Source: an uncultured Blastocatellia bacterium
Lineage (GTDB): Bacteria > Acidobacteriota > Blastocatellia > Pyrinomonadales > Pyrinomonadaceae
Length of the DNA stretch: 53,657 nucleotides
Assembly: GCA_946480785.1 (NCBI GenBank)
Contig: CAMLLD010000044.1
Coordinates: 1 to 53,657, forward strand
Direction of reading: 5' to 3'
Part shown: positions 7,012-15,587 of the stretch, one piece after another
How positions within the stretch are numbered: position 1 is the stretch's first letter
Layout: every line of letters begins with the position of its first letter
The notes under the pieces: generated by a model
Databases searched by the model: none
The model's input: the letters and a program-made list of their open reading frames with translations, nothing else
Told to the model about the DNA's origin: nothing
Program-made: the position numbers and the translations under genes

Positions 7012-8703
7012 CTATTTGTTCGCGTCGAGTTCTTCCACAAACGTCACGCGATTTATTTCATGCAGGGTTGAAGTCCCGCTGAAAACCTTCTGCAAGGCCG
7101 ATTCCCGCAAACTCCTCAATCCCTCGGCCTCAGCGGCGCGGCGCACTTCCGAACCCGGCCGCCGTTCGACAATCATTTCGCGGATATTATCCGACAAGTC
7201 CAGCAACTCGTGAATGGCGGTGCGGCCTCGATAACCGGTGTGATTACAGGCATCACAGCCGACGTTCATGTAGAACGCCCGATCGCGATGTAGCTCAGGC
7301 CGCAACCCGGCTTCCCAGAGGTCGGTCTCATTCGGGTGATACTGCCGCTTGCAATACGGACACAACATGCGGATGAGCCGTTGGGCCAGCACGCAGTTCA
7401 ACGACGAGACGAAGTTGTAAGGCTCGACGCCCATGTTCAGAAAACGTCCGATCACGTCGATGACGTTGTTGGCGTGAACGGTGGTGAACACGAGATGGCC
7501 CGTCAACGCCGATTGAATCGCGATCTGCGCGGTTTCGGTGTCGCGGATCTCGCCGACCATGATCTTGTCAGGGTCGTGACGCAGGATCGAGCGCAGCCCG
7601 CGATCGAACGTCAGTCCTTTCTTTTCGTTGACCGGAATCTGCGTAATGCCGTGCAACTGATACTCGACCGGGTCTTCGATCGTGACGATCTTGTCTTCTT
7701 CGTTTCTGATTTCGTTCAGCGCGGCATAGAGCGTGGTGGTCTTGCCGGAGCCGGTTGGTCCAGTGACCAGCACCATGCCGTAAGGCTCGGCAATGTAGCG
7801 GCGAAACTTTCTTAAGTCTTCTTCAGCAAACCCGACGACGTTGAGATTGAGATTGCGAAACTCTTCGTTGATCTGTTCTTTGTCGAGAATACGAACGACC
7901 GCGTCCTCGCCGTGAATCGTCGGCATGATCGAGACGCGGAAGTCGACGTTGCGTCCTTTATAACGAACGCGGAAACGACCGTCCTGCGGCACGCGGCGCT
8001 CGGCGATATCGAGCTCGGACATGACTTTGATACGCGAGATCAGAGTCTGGTGATAAGCGAGATCGATCGGATCGACTTTCGCGTAGAGCGCGCCATCGAT
8101 GCGGTACTTGACCTGCACTTCCGTGTCGCGCGTTTCGATGTGAATGTCAGACGCGCGCGACTCCATCGCGTTGTAGATGATCGTGTCGACGAGCTTGATG
8201 ATCGGCGACATCTCGGCGTCTGTCGCGAGACGATCGAGATCGAGCACTTCTTCGCCGTGCTCAGTTTCCTTGACCAGCGAGATGCGAAAACCCGAAGCGG
8301 CTTCCTGCAAGACGCGTTGCGTCGTGTCGCCTTTGCGCAGCACGACTTCGACCGCGCCGGCGGTCGCGACGTGCGGGATGATGCGCGTGCGCAACGTGCT
8401 CGAGAGCTCGTCCAGGCGCTCGAGATCGGTTGGATCCGCCATCGCGATGTGCAGACCTTTTTCGTCGCGTTTCAGCGGAACGAACTGGTGCCGCACCATG
8501 AGATCGACGGGCACTTCAGTGAAGAGATTGTAGTCAATCGGCGATTCGCGATCGGGCGGCAGCAGGTCGACAAACGGCAACCGGTAACGAAGCGCGAGTT
8601 CTTTCGCGGCCTTCATTTCGGGTGGCACATGCTCGGCGCCGTTCTGACCAGCCGGCGAAACCGCCTGGATCGTCGGATTTTTGGTTTCTGAAACTTGCTC
8701 CAT
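7012..8703 (-). CDS. gspE: Type II secretion/pilus assembly ATPase, GspE/PilB family
   Basis: The protein has 563 residues, the normal size. The N-terminal MshEN/GspE_N part is at about 25-140 (LPFVDLLPP; VPLKRDEKGLHIAMADPTD). The ATPase core has Walker A GPTGSGKTTTLY at about 310-321, an Asp box (EDPVEYQLHGITQIPVNEK), Walker B-type DPDKIMVGEIRD and a His box (LTGHLVFTTVHAN). A tetracysteine zinc element (CPYC near 446 and CDAC near 482) is present, as in extension ATPases and not in retraction PilT. The product is a cytoplasmic hexameric motor that powers pseudopilus extension. The start codon overlaps the stop of the GspF gene by one base. Confidence 0.95.
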   Translation of the reverse strand: MEQVSETKNPTIQAVSPAGQNGAEHVPPEMKAAKELALRYRLPFVDLLPPDRESPIDYNLFTEVPVDLMVRHQFVPLKRDEKGLHIAMADPTDLERLDELSSTLRTRIIPHVATAGAVEVVLRKGDTTQRVLQEAASGFRISLVKETEHGEEVLDLDRLATDAEMSPIIKLVDTIIYNAMESRASDIHIETRDTEVQVKYRIDGALYAKVDPIDLAYHQTLISRIKVMSELDIAERRVPQDGRFRVRYKGRNVDFRVSIMPTIHGEDAVVRILDKEQINEEFRNLNLNVVGFAEEDLRKFRRYIAEPYGMVLVTGPTGSGKTTTLYAALNEIRNEEDKIVTIEDPVEYQLHGITQIPVNEKKGLTFDRGLRSILRHDPDKIMVGEIRDTETAQIAIQSALTGHLVFTTVHANNVIDVIGRFLNMGVEPYNFVSSLNCVLAQRLIRMLCPYCKRQYHPNETDLWEAGLRPELHRDRAFYMNVGCDACNHTGYRGRTAIHELLDLSDNIREMIVERRPGSEVRRAAEAEGLRSLRESALQKVFSGTSTLHEINRVTFVEELDANK

Positions 8704-9944
8704 TAGTGAACGCCTGTAACTCCCGCGCCGCTGGAAATGGATTGAATAATTGGAAGATAGATCGCGAGGAGAATCGTTACTACCACGCCGCCCATCACGA
8801 CAAGAATCGCAGGCTCAAGCGTGGTCGTCAACTGCTCCAACCGCACTTCCGATTCCGCGTCGTAGAAAACCGCGACTTCGTCGAGCATCTCGCGCAAACT
8901 GCCCGAACGTTCGCCGATACCGATCATGTCGATCGCCAGCGCCGGCATCCAGTCCGCGGTTTCCAAACTCTCCGTGAACGAACGTCCCTCGCGAATCATC
9001 GGCAGGATCGACGAACTGCGACGTCTTAGTTCGAGGTTCGTGATCGACTCCGACGCGATTTCCCACGACTCGACCAGCGTGATGCCGCCCGCAAGCAGCG
9101 TCGCCAGCGAGCGTGTCGCCTGCGCGACCGAGAGTTGCACTGCCAAACTTCCGGCCAGCGGGATCTTCAGAAGCAGCGCGCTGATTTGCAGCTTGCCGCT
9201 CGGTGTGCGCGACCAGATCGAAAGGAGAATCGCGCCGACGATGACGAGTGGTCCAAACCAGAAGATGTTTGACGAAAGCCAGTGGGAAATACCGACGACG
9301 ATCTGTGTGACCGTCGGCAGTTCGTTACCAAAACCCGCAAACAACTCCGACATGCGCGGCACCACGTAGATCGTCAGAAACGTGACCATACACGCCGAGG
9401 CAAACAACAGAAACGTCGGATACGCGAGCGCGCCGCGAATCTTTCGTCGCAACGCGACGTTGCGCCTCATGTAGCTGACGTAGCGACTCAACACGTCGTC
9501 GAGCGCGCCCGATCGTTCCCCCGCCAGGATCGAAGCGGTGTAGATGCGCGGAAAGATCGTGCCCTGCGAAGCAAACGCCTGCGACAACGCAGCGCCGCCG
9601 CGAATCTGTTCTTCGACGTCGCCCAGCACCGCCCGCAGCCGCGGCGACGCTGCTCGTTTCCGCAACATCGAGATCGCTTGCAGGATCGGAATGCCCGCAC
9701 GCACGAGCGCGGCGAGCTGTTGGTTGAAGAGCAGAAAGTCGTTGGCTTTGACCCGCGGATGCGCGCCCGGACGGCCAAAGCGCGTCAACGAAGCGACGCC
9801 CGAGGTCTTCGGAGGCGTGACGTTAAAGACGCGAAAACCCTCGCGTTCGAGGCGCGCGCGTGCTTCGTGAACGCCGGGCGCTTCAACCGTGCGCGTCACG
9901 ACTTCGCCCGCCGGCGTGCCCAATCGACAAATGAATTCAGCCAT
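8703..9944 (-). CDS. gspF: Type II secretion/pilus inner-membrane platform protein, GspF/PilC family
   Basis: The protein has 413 residues. It has an N-terminal cytoplasmic region and two T2SSF repeats at about 70-195 and 275-400. The first carries FNQQLAALVRAGIPILQAISML, the second SVAQATRSLATLLAGGITLVESWEIA. Transmembrane segments lie at about 175-200, 228-250 and 378-400 (ILVVMGGVVVTILLAIYLPI). The repeat signature L-x-A-G-I-P/T-L is clear in both halves. The product is the inner-membrane platform that couples the GspE motor to the pseudopilus. It is the first gene of the minus-strand operon, and no convincing ribosome site precedes the ATG. Confidence 0.94.
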   Translation of the reverse strand: MAEFICRLGTPAGEVVTRTVEAPGVHEARARLEREGFRVFNVTPPKTSGVASLTRFGRPGAHPRVKANDFLLFNQQLAALVRAGIPILQAISMLRKRAASPRLRAVLGDVEEQIRGGAALSQAFASQGTIFPRIYTASILAGERSGALDDVLSRYVSYMRRNVALRRKIRGALAYPTFLLFASACMVTFLTIYVVPRMSELFAGFGNELPTVTQIVVGISHWLSSNIFWFGPLVIVGAILLSIWSRTPSGKLQISALLLKIPLAGSLAVQLSVAQATRSLATLLAGGITLVESWEIASESITNLELRRRSSSILPMIREGRSFTESLETADWMPALAIDMIGIGERSGSLREMLDEVAVFYDAESEVRLEQLTTTLEPAILVVMGGVVVTILLAIYLPIIQSISSGAGVTGVH

Positions 9945-10005
9945 TATTGATTCGTGCTGTTAAATCGGGTAGAACCGAAACGCGAGTATATCACGCGTAT
10001 CTCAA

Positions 10006-10018
10006 GGGAAAGTTTCCC
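10006..10018. promoter_or_regulatory. 13-base palindrome in divergent gspF/methyltransferase intergenic region
   Basis: GGGAAAGTTTCCC is a perfect hyphenated palindrome (GGGAAA-G-TTTCCC). It is centred in the 99-base gap between the divergently read gspF (starts 9944) and the O-methyltransferase (starts 10044). Its place suggests an operator or part of a hairpin in the methyltransferase leader. No matching second copy is visible nearby, so the assignment is weak. Confidence 0.3.
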
Positions 10019-10043
10019 TAGTATTCATCGAGGAGAACAAGCA

Positions 10044-11078
10044 TTGACTGCACCGACAACCCAACCAGAGAACGTACTGCCTCCCCAAATTCAGATGATC
10101 CAATTCGTCACCGGGTTCTGGACATCGCGCGCCGTTTACGTCGCGGCCAAGCTCGGCATTGCCGACCTGCTCCAGTCCGGACCGAAAACCGCTCAGGAGC
10201 TCGCCGAAGCCACGAACACGCACGCGCCCTCGTTGTATCGCATCATGCGCGCGCTGACGAGCGCCGGTCTTTTCAAACGTGAGAACGACGATCGCTTTGC
10301 TTTGACGCCGCTTTCCGAGACGCTCGTCACGGGCGTACCCGGCTCCGTGCGCTGGTTCATCATCTCCGAACTCGGCCAGGAACACTATCCGGCCTGGGGG
10401 AATTTGCTGCACAGCGTTAAGACCGGCGAGATCGCCTTCGACAACTTCTTCGGCATGGACGTCTGGAAGTATTTCGCCCAGAATCCCGAAGACGCCGCGG
10501 TTTTCAACGATTCGATGAGCGGAATGACGGCCGCCGCGAACGAAGCAATCACGTCCGTTTACGACTTCTCGCAGTTTGGCAAAGTGATCGATATCGGCGG
10601 CGGCCACGGCGGACTGATCACGTCGATTCTGCAAAAGAACCCGCAAACGAAAGGCGTGCTCTTTGATGCGCCCGTTGTCATCGAAGGCGCGCAACCGAAA
10701 CTCGAGAGCGCGGGCGTCGCGGATCGTTGTGAGACCGTGCCGGGTGACTTCTTCCAGGCAGTGCCGGCAGGCGGCGACGCTTACGTCATGAAGTGGATCA
10801 TCCACGACTGGGAAGACGAAAAAGCGATCCGGATTTTGAAGAATTGCCGCGAGCACATGCAGCCAAACAACCGGCTCATCGTCGTCGATTGCGTCGTGCC
10901 GGAAAACGACGAGCCCGACTTCTCGAAGACTTTCGACCTCAACATGATGGTCATGACTGGTGGTAAAGAGAGGACTGCGGCGGAGTTTCGCGAGCTACTC
11001 GCGGCCGCCGGCTTCAAGCTGCTGCGCGTGATTCCCACCGACGTGCCGACGTGCATCGTCGAGGCTCAACCGATCTAA
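10044..11078 (+). CDS. SAM-dependent O-methyltransferase, dimerising plant-type family
   Basis: I choose the TTG at 10044 because AGGAGA at 10031-10036 sits 7 bases upstream. An ATG at 9954 in frame would add 30 non-conserved residues and begin only 10 bases from gspF. This gives 344 residues. An N-terminal winged-helix dimerisation domain covers about 25-95 (AAKLGIADLLQSGPKTAQELAE, HAPSLYRIMRAL). The Rossmann methyltransferase domain has motif I VIDIGGGHGG near 180-189 and GDFFQAVPAGGD. The His-Asp dyad MKWIIHDWEDEKA near 250 provides the catalytic base known in acetylserotonin/hydroxyneurosporene O-methyltransferases. The substrate cannot be told, and no biosynthetic cluster surrounds it. 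Confidence 0.87.
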   Translation: MTAPTTQPENVLPPQIQMIQFVTGFWTSRAVYVAAKLGIADLLQSGPKTAQELAEATNTHAPSLYRIMRALTSAGLFKRENDDRFALTPLSETLVTGVPGSVRWFIISELGQEHYPAWGNLLHSVKTGEIAFDNFFGMDVWKYFAQNPEDAAVFNDSMSGMTAAANEAITSVYDFSQFGKVIDIGGGHGGLITSILQKNPQTKGVLFDAPVVIEGAQPKLESAGVADRCETVPGDFFQAVPAGGDAYVMKWIIHDWEDEKAIRILKNCREHMQPNNRLIVVDCVVPENDEPDFSKTFDLNMMVMTGGKERTAAEFRELLAAAGFKLLRVIPTDVPTCIVEAQPI

Positions 11079-11090
11079 GTTGCGTGCCTT

Positions 11091-11174
11091 CTTGGAGTGC
11101 GGCGGCTTGACGCCGCTTTCACCTCGCTGCGGCGTCGAGGGGGATAAAGCGGCGTCAAGCCGCCGCACTCCAAG
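11091..11174. repeat. Perfect 29-bp inverted repeat (stem-loop) downstream of methyltransferase
   Basis: The left arm at 11091-11119 (starting CTTGGAGTGCGGCGGCTTGA) is the exact reverse complement of the right arm at 11146-11174 (ending CCGCCGCACTCCAAG), with a 26-base loop. It lies just after the O-methyltransferase stop. A stem of this length could end transcription, although no T-run follows. The arm sequence is of a type found dispersed in many copies in acidobacterial and related genomes, so it is probably a small non-autonomous mobile repeat. The remaining 220 bases up to the next gene at 11396 hold no gene that I can support. Confidence 0.8.
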
Positions 11175-11395
11175 GAAATTTCAAAGGCTTGCGCGCGTCA
11201 TGATGGCTGTCCTAGAATGACCTCGCCAACACAGCCCAATGAAACGCGCGCGGCCGTCTCCCCGCAACCTTTTCAGCTCAGAGTTTGAAGTGTCGGGCAT
11301 CACTCGCTCCCCTGACGAGCATCTGTGTTGACAGTTCCCTACGAGCCCTGACCGGATGTAAAAATTGAATCGCGGAAATCGTAGCCGGGGGTGAC

Positions 11396-12466
11396 ATGCA
11401 TTTACCGACTCGTTACGCCACCAAGATCACGGCGGCTTCTGTATCACTACTCGCTGCGTTTGCTTTTTCGTTCTCGGTAAGAAGCCAGGAACCGACGAAC
11501 CAGGAGAAACCGCAAACGCCGGCGCCAGCGGCGTCCCCAACTCCGGCGACAAACGAAACAAAAGATCCGGCGAACAAAACCGCCGCGCCCAAACAGAAAA
11601 TGGGCTCCGAGCTCGACGATCGTTCGCTAATCACCAACACCGATCTGATCACGCTCACCGTCACCGTCACCGACACGTACGGACGGTACGTCTCCGGACT
11701 AAGCAAGAACGCGTTCGCCGTTTTCGATAACAAGCAACAACAGGAGATTACGTTTTTCAGCGACGACGACTCGCCTGTTTCCGTCGGCGTGATCTTCGAC
11801 GTTTCGGGCTCGATGAGCGGCGACAAAGTGAAGCGGGCCCGCGACGCGCTGAGCAAGTTTATCCAGACGAGTCACGACTCGGACGAGTATTTCCTGATCG
11901 CTTTCAACTCGCGCGCGCAGTTGTTGCTCGACCGCACGCGCGACGGCGACTCGGTCCTCAACAAGCTGACGTTCGTGGAGACGAAGAACCAGACCGCGCT
12001 CTACGACGCGTGTTACCTCGGCGTGGAAAAGGTGCAGCGCGGCGCGCATCCGAAACGCGCGTTGCTGCTGATCAGCGACGGCCAGGACAACGACTCGCGC
12101 TACACGTTCAATGAAGTGCGCAAGCTGTTGAAAGAGTCGGACGTGACGCTTTACGCGATTGGAATTTTGAGCGGTAACGACGCGGGCAGCGCGCTCGGCA
12201 TGGAAGGCCAGGGCGTGCTCGACGAGCTCTCGGGCGTGTCGGGTGGCAAAGCGTTCTTCCCGCGATCGGCGGCGGAAATGGACGATATCTTCGAGCAGAT
12301 CGCGCTCGAGTTGCGGCACCAGTATTCGATCGGCTACAAACCCGACCAGTTTGTGAACGATGGCAAGTGGCACCGGGTGAAGGTTAAAGTTACACCGCCG
12401 CGTGGCTTGCCTCGGCTGTATGTTCGTTCCAAGGAAGGCTACTACGCCACGGCCGGCGCCAGATAG
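11396..12466 (+). CDS. Secreted VWFA-domain protein, acidobacterial type (first of two)
   Basis: The protein has 356 residues. A signal peptide at about 1-31 (SLLAAFAFSFSVRSQ) is followed by a Pro/Thr/Lys-rich linker to about 75. A short conserved beta domain (TDLITLTVTVTD..GRYVSGLSKNAFAVFDN) precedes the von Willebrand A domain. The MIDAS metal site DVSGSM is near 134-139, with a second element LLISDGQDNDSRY near 223. The C-terminus ends in RHQYSIGYKP and a Lys-rich beta tail. These features define the VWFA-related family expanded in Acidobacteriota, thought to be exported. The molecular role is unknown. A paralogue lies immediately downstream. Confidence 0.88.
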   Translation: MHLPTRYATKITAASVSLLAAFAFSFSVRSQEPTNQEKPQTPAPAASPTPATNETKDPANKTAAPKQKMGSELDDRSLITNTDLITLTVTVTDTYGRYVSGLSKNAFAVFDNKQQQEITFFSDDDSPVSVGVIFDVSGSMSGDKVKRARDALSKFIQTSHDSDEYFLIAFNSRAQLLLDRTRDGDSVLNKLTFVETKNQTALYDACYLGVEKVQRGAHPKRALLLISDGQDNDSRYTFNEVRKLLKESDVTLYAIGILSGNDAGSALGMEGQGVLDELSGVSGGKAFFPRSAAEMDDIFEQIALELRHQYSIGYKPDQFVNDGKWHRVKVKVTPPRGLPRLYVRSKEGYYATAGAR

Positions 12467-12552
12467 GTTCAGGCTTTCGGCAACGAATCATTGGAAACTC
12501 GGCATCTGTTTAGCTGTGCGTGGAGTCGCCCGCATGCGACACTGTTTGCCCC

Positions 12553-12588
12553 AGCGCTCCCGTCCCCAATTAAGGGCCGTGGAGCGCT
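12553..12588 (+). promoter_or_regulatory. Hairpin that would bury the ribosome site of the second VWFA gene
   Basis: AGCGCTCC at 12553-12560 pairs exactly with GGAGCGCT at 12581-12588. The only purine-rich ribosome-site candidate, GGAG at 12581-12584, is inside the downstream arm. In RNA this stem would hide it. This fits a translational switch or a simple 5' UTR structure. The stem is only 8 bp and the loop is 20 bases. Confidence 0.4.
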
Positions 12589-12597
12589 TTGTCTGAT

Positions 12598-13773
12598 ATG
12601 AAAAGAATTTTTGGAGTTCTGCTTTTAATCTGTGGCTTGATCGCCGTTGGCCTGAGCCAGAACCGGCCGCGCAACACGCAGCCGGTGACGCCGAGTCCAT
12701 CGCCAACGCCCACGCCGGCTCAACGACCTGCTGCGGGCGCGCCGCCAAAACTCGGCGAGCCTCCGCCAGTGCCGAAGTTAAAGCCAACTCCAACGCCCAC
12801 GCCGCCGGAAGTGCTCGATCCGGAAAGCATCGTCCGCGTCAATACCGATCTGGTCCAGCTTCACGTTCGCGTCATCGATCGCAACAACAAACCGATCAAC
12901 GACGTACCGGAAACCGCATTTCACGTGTTTGAAGACGGCGTGCCGCAACCGATCGAAGACTTCTCGCGTGAAGAAGTTCCGATCAGCTACGGCCTCGCAG
13001 TCGATACTTCAGGTTCGTTACGCTCGCAGTTGCAGAGCGTCATCGACGCGGGCAAGACGATCATCAACAGCAACAAGCCGGGCGACGAAACTTTTCTCGT
13101 ACGCTTCATCAGCAGCGACAAGATCGAAACCGTCCAGGATTTCACCGCCAACAAAGAATCGTTGCTCGACGGACTCGACAGCTTCTACGTTGAAGGCGGA
13201 CAGACAGCCGTCATCGACGCCGTCTATCTTTCGGCCGAACACGTTTCCGAATACAAGAATGGCGATGACCGGCGCCGCCGCGCGTTGATCGTGATCACTG
13301 ACGGCGAGGATCGCAACAGCTTCTACAAGCAGGAACAGTTGTTCGCGCGTTTGCGTGAAGAGGACGTGCAGATCTTCGTGATCGGTTTCGTTAACGAGCT
13401 CGACAAAGATGCGGGTTTGATTCGCAAGAGCCCGAAAGACAAAGCGGTTGGTTTGATCAATAGACTGGCAACGGAAACCGGCGGGCGCGCGTTCTTTCCG
13501 GATTCGATTGCGGACCTGCCGCAGATTGCCAACGAGATCATTCGCGACCTGCGCACGCAGTACGTGATTGCCTACAACCCCACCAACAAATCTCAGGACG
13601 GATCTTATCGGGCGATCAAGGTGACGGTGGACCAGCCGAGCAGCGGCGACAAACGCATCGCGTTAACGCGTACCGGACGACTGGCGCGACGCGAAGGTCC
13701 GGGCGGCAGCACGCCGAAACCACCGAGCGTTCGCTTACCTGCTACTACCAACGCGGCACCCAAGAAACCTTAA
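12598..13773 (+). CDS. Secreted VWFA-domain protein, acidobacterial type (second of two)
   Basis: I use the ATG at 12598, which opens a standard signal peptide (MKRIFGVLLLICGLIAVGLS). A TTG at 12589 in frame lies closer to the GGAG at 12581 and is a real alternative. The product has about 391 residues. It has a long Pro/Thr-rich linker (PSPSPTPTPAQRP) to about residue 75, the conserved TDLVQLHVRVIDRNNKPI segment, and a VWA domain with the MIDAS DTSGS near 135. It ends RTQYVIAYNPTNKSQDG followed by a basic tail. It shares architecture with the upstream gene and is probably a tandem duplicate that has diverged. Both probably act outside the cytoplasm. Confidence 0.87.
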   Translation: MKRIFGVLLLICGLIAVGLSQNRPRNTQPVTPSPSPTPTPAQRPAAGAPPKLGEPPPVPKLKPTPTPTPPEVLDPESIVRVNTDLVQLHVRVIDRNNKPINDVPETAFHVFEDGVPQPIEDFSREEVPISYGLAVDTSGSLRSQLQSVIDAGKTIINSNKPGDETFLVRFISSDKIETVQDFTANKESLLDGLDSFYVEGGQTAVIDAVYLSAEHVSEYKNGDDRRRRALIVITDGEDRNSFYKQEQLFARLREEDVQIFVIGFVNELDKDAGLIRKSPKDKAVGLINRLATETGGRAFFPDSIADLPQIANEIIRDLRTQYVIAYNPTNKSQDGSYRAIKVTVDQPSSGDKRIALTRTGRLARREGPGGSTPKPPSVRLPATTNAAPKKP

Positions 13774-13775
13774 CT

Positions 13776-14681
13776 TTATTCTCTGAGCCGGCGGATGCCG
13801 TCGACGATCTCCTGCATCTGCGTCTCACGCGCCTTCGTGCGCCGCATCAATTCTTCCAGCAGCAGTTCGCTCTTTAGGTTCACTTTGAAATCCTGCTCCG
13901 CCGCGAGCCGGTCCTTCTCGGCCGCGCGGTTCTGCGACATCATGATGATCGGCGCTTGCAACGCCGCGGTCATCGAGAGCATGAGATTCAGCAGGATGTA
14001 AGGATACGGATCGAAGTCGGCCTTGCGGTAGATCAGGATGAAGGAGTTGAGACCCATCCACACGGCCAGGAAAATGACATAGATAATTATAAAGGTCCAC
14101 GAACCGCCAAACGACGCCACCTTGTCCGCGATGCGTTGGCCCACCGTCGCCTTCTCTTCCATGACGACGTTGATGTTGCGCGTGACTCGCGTCGTGACGA
14201 GTGCATTGGTCTGACGCATGCGCGCGCCGATCTCGCAAATGACGTCGATCGATGCTTCGGGATGTTGTAGTAGGAACTCCTGGAAGTGGTCGCTGCTCAA
14301 ACGATGCAACGTGATGTCGGTGATCGCGGTGGCATTCGACGATCTTGGACCACGATCGAGCACCGCCAGCTCGCCGAAGAAGTCGCCGGGTTTTAGTTCA
14401 GCCAGCGTCACTGGCTCCGCGTCTTCATCGAGCACCCAGATACGCACCGAACCATTATCGACGACGTAGAGCGCGTCGCCTTTGTCGTTCTCGTTGAAGA
14501 TCGTTTCACCGGCCGGATACTCGACCTGCTCGACCCTCTCTGCGAGCCGTTCGAGTTCGTCACTTTCCAACCGTCTAAAAAGAGAAACACGAGCAAGACT
14601 TTGAGCCTCATCACTCATGCCTTGTTCGCTCAGGGGTTGATCGCTCAGGGATTGATCGTCAGACAGGGGATCTTCAGCCAC
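13776..14681 (-). CDS. Cyclic-nucleotide-binding domain plus DUF1003 membrane protein
   Basis: The protein has 301 residues. Translation starts at GTG (14679-14681), where an AGGAGG lies 4 bases upstream. The first 25 residues repeat SDDQSLSDQPLSEQGMSDE-like units. A Crp-type cNMP-binding barrel spans about 30-150, including LKPGDFFGELAVLDRGPRS, the phosphate-binding cassette, with Arg and Ser in the expected places. DUF1003 spans about 165-260 (EKATVGQRIADKVASFGGSW; two membrane helices FIIIYVIFLAVWMGLNSF and YILLNLMLSMTAALQAPIIM). The C-terminus is a charged coiled coil. It probably senses a nucleotide at the membrane. The effector and output are unknown. Confidence 0.9.
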   Translation of the reverse strand: MAEDPLSDDQSLSDQPLSEQGMSDEAQSLARVSLFRRLESDELERLAERVEQVEYPAGETIFNENDKGDALYVVDNGSVRIWVLDEDAEPVTLAELKPGDFFGELAVLDRGPRSSNATAITDITLHRLSSDHFQEFLLQHPEASIDVICEIGARMRQTNALVTTRVTRNINVVMEEKATVGQRIADKVASFGGSWTFIIIYVIFLAVWMGLNSFILIYRKADFDPYPYILLNLMLSMTAALQAPIIMMSQNRAAEKDRLAAEQDFKVNLKSELLLEELMRRTKARETQMQEIVDGIRRLRE

Positions 14682-14717
14682 GTCACCTCCTCAGGGTTAG
14701 GTTGGACCACGAAGCGA

Positions 14718-15182
14718 TTACTTGGTGCGCGCCTTGTATTTCGTGCCGTGACGCGAGGCGGCCTCTTCGATCGAGTGCGTGTTCGTCAGCACGTCGTCCT
14801 TCCGCGCGAGCTCGATTAGCCGCCGGTAGTATTTCCGCAGCGCCTGAATCTCGGCTTCGCTCAGGTCTTCGACGTCGATCAAGCGGTTACTCGCGCCTTC
14901 CATTGCCGCGACGATCTCGTTGAGCTTGAGATGTATCGCGAGTGCGTCTTTGTTCTGCGCGCGTTGAATCAGGAACACCATCAGAAAAGTAATGATCGTG
15001 GTGCCGGTATTAATTACTAACTGCCAGGTATCGGAATAATGAAAAATCGGACCAGTGGCGAGCCAGATGAGCACGGCCGCAAGGGCCAACATGAAAGCCA
15101 GCGAGGTACCGGTGGCTTTGGTCGCCTGATACGAGAGCTGCTCCAAAGCTCTGGAAATCGAGTTTTGATTTTTTTGAGCCAT
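14718..15182 (-). CDS. Low-affinity iron permease family small membrane protein
   Basis: The start is the ATG at 15180-15182, 4 bases after a perfect AGGAGG, giving 154 residues. Two membrane helices are seen: about 24-42 (SLAFMLALAAVLIWLATG) and about 52-72 (LVINTGTTIITFLMVFLIQ). They are followed by QRAQNKDALAIHLKLNE and a charged helical tail (DVEDLSEAEIQALRKYYRRL). The HYSDTWQLVINTGTTIITF block is the core of the family named after the yeast low-affinity iron transporter Fet4. In bacteria the transport role is not firmly shown. It lies upstream of the cNMP/DUF1003 gene and may be co-transcribed with it. Confidence 0.85.
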   Translation of the reverse strand: MAQKNQNSISRALEQLSYQATKATGTSLAFMLALAAVLIWLATGPIFHYSDTWQLVINTGTTIITFLMVFLIQRAQNKDALAIHLKLNEIVAAMEGASNRLIDVEDLSEAEIQALRKYYRRLIELARKDDVLTNTHSIEEAASRHGTKYKARTK

Positions 15183-15221
15183 CAATCCTCCTAAAGGATT
15201 CGTGTGACAAAGGAGGGGGCT

Positions 15222-15548
15222 TCAGGATTTAGGTCTAACCGAGCCGCTGATCTTTTTGCGCGTGGTCTCGCCCGTGTGCAAGACCGGCAAACCTTCATCG
15301 ACGTCTGAATGGGGTTGAGGGATCACGTGCGTAGCCACGACTTCGCCGACTCTCCGGCCCGCCGCCGCGCCGGCGTCAACTGCACTGCGCACTGCGGCAA
15401 CGTCGCCGCGCACGATCGCGGTTACGAGGCCGGCGTCGATCTTTTCCCAACCGACTAACCGCACGTTCGCAGCCTTCACCATCGCATCCGCCGCTTCGAT
15501 CATCGCGACGAGTCCACGGCATTCAATCATTCCGAGTGCTTCAGGCAT
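15222..15548 (-). CDS. BMC-H microcompartment shell hexamer protein (copy 2)
   Basis: The protein has 108 residues and a single BMC domain at about 1-90: [20 protein letters not shown], then [23 protein letters not shown] and THVIPQPH. The PQPH ending is typical of PduA/EutM-like shell hexamers. The pore loop reads K-I-D-A-G where K-I-G-x-G is usual, which would put an acidic side chain at the pore. The tail after residue 95 ([13 protein letters not shown]) is short and basic. It closes the minus-strand microcompartment locus, about 40 bases after the UPF0210 gene, and is probably co-transcribed with it. Confidence 0.95.
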   Translation of the reverse strand: MPEALGMIECRGLVAMIEAADAMVKAANVRLVGWEKIDAGLVTAIVRGDVAAVRSAVDAGAAAGRRVGEVVATHVIPQPHSDVDEGLPVLHTGETTRKKISGSVRPKS

Positions 15549-15587
15549 ATCAGTCTCCGGCCCAAGATTAACACGGATTTTTAGTTC

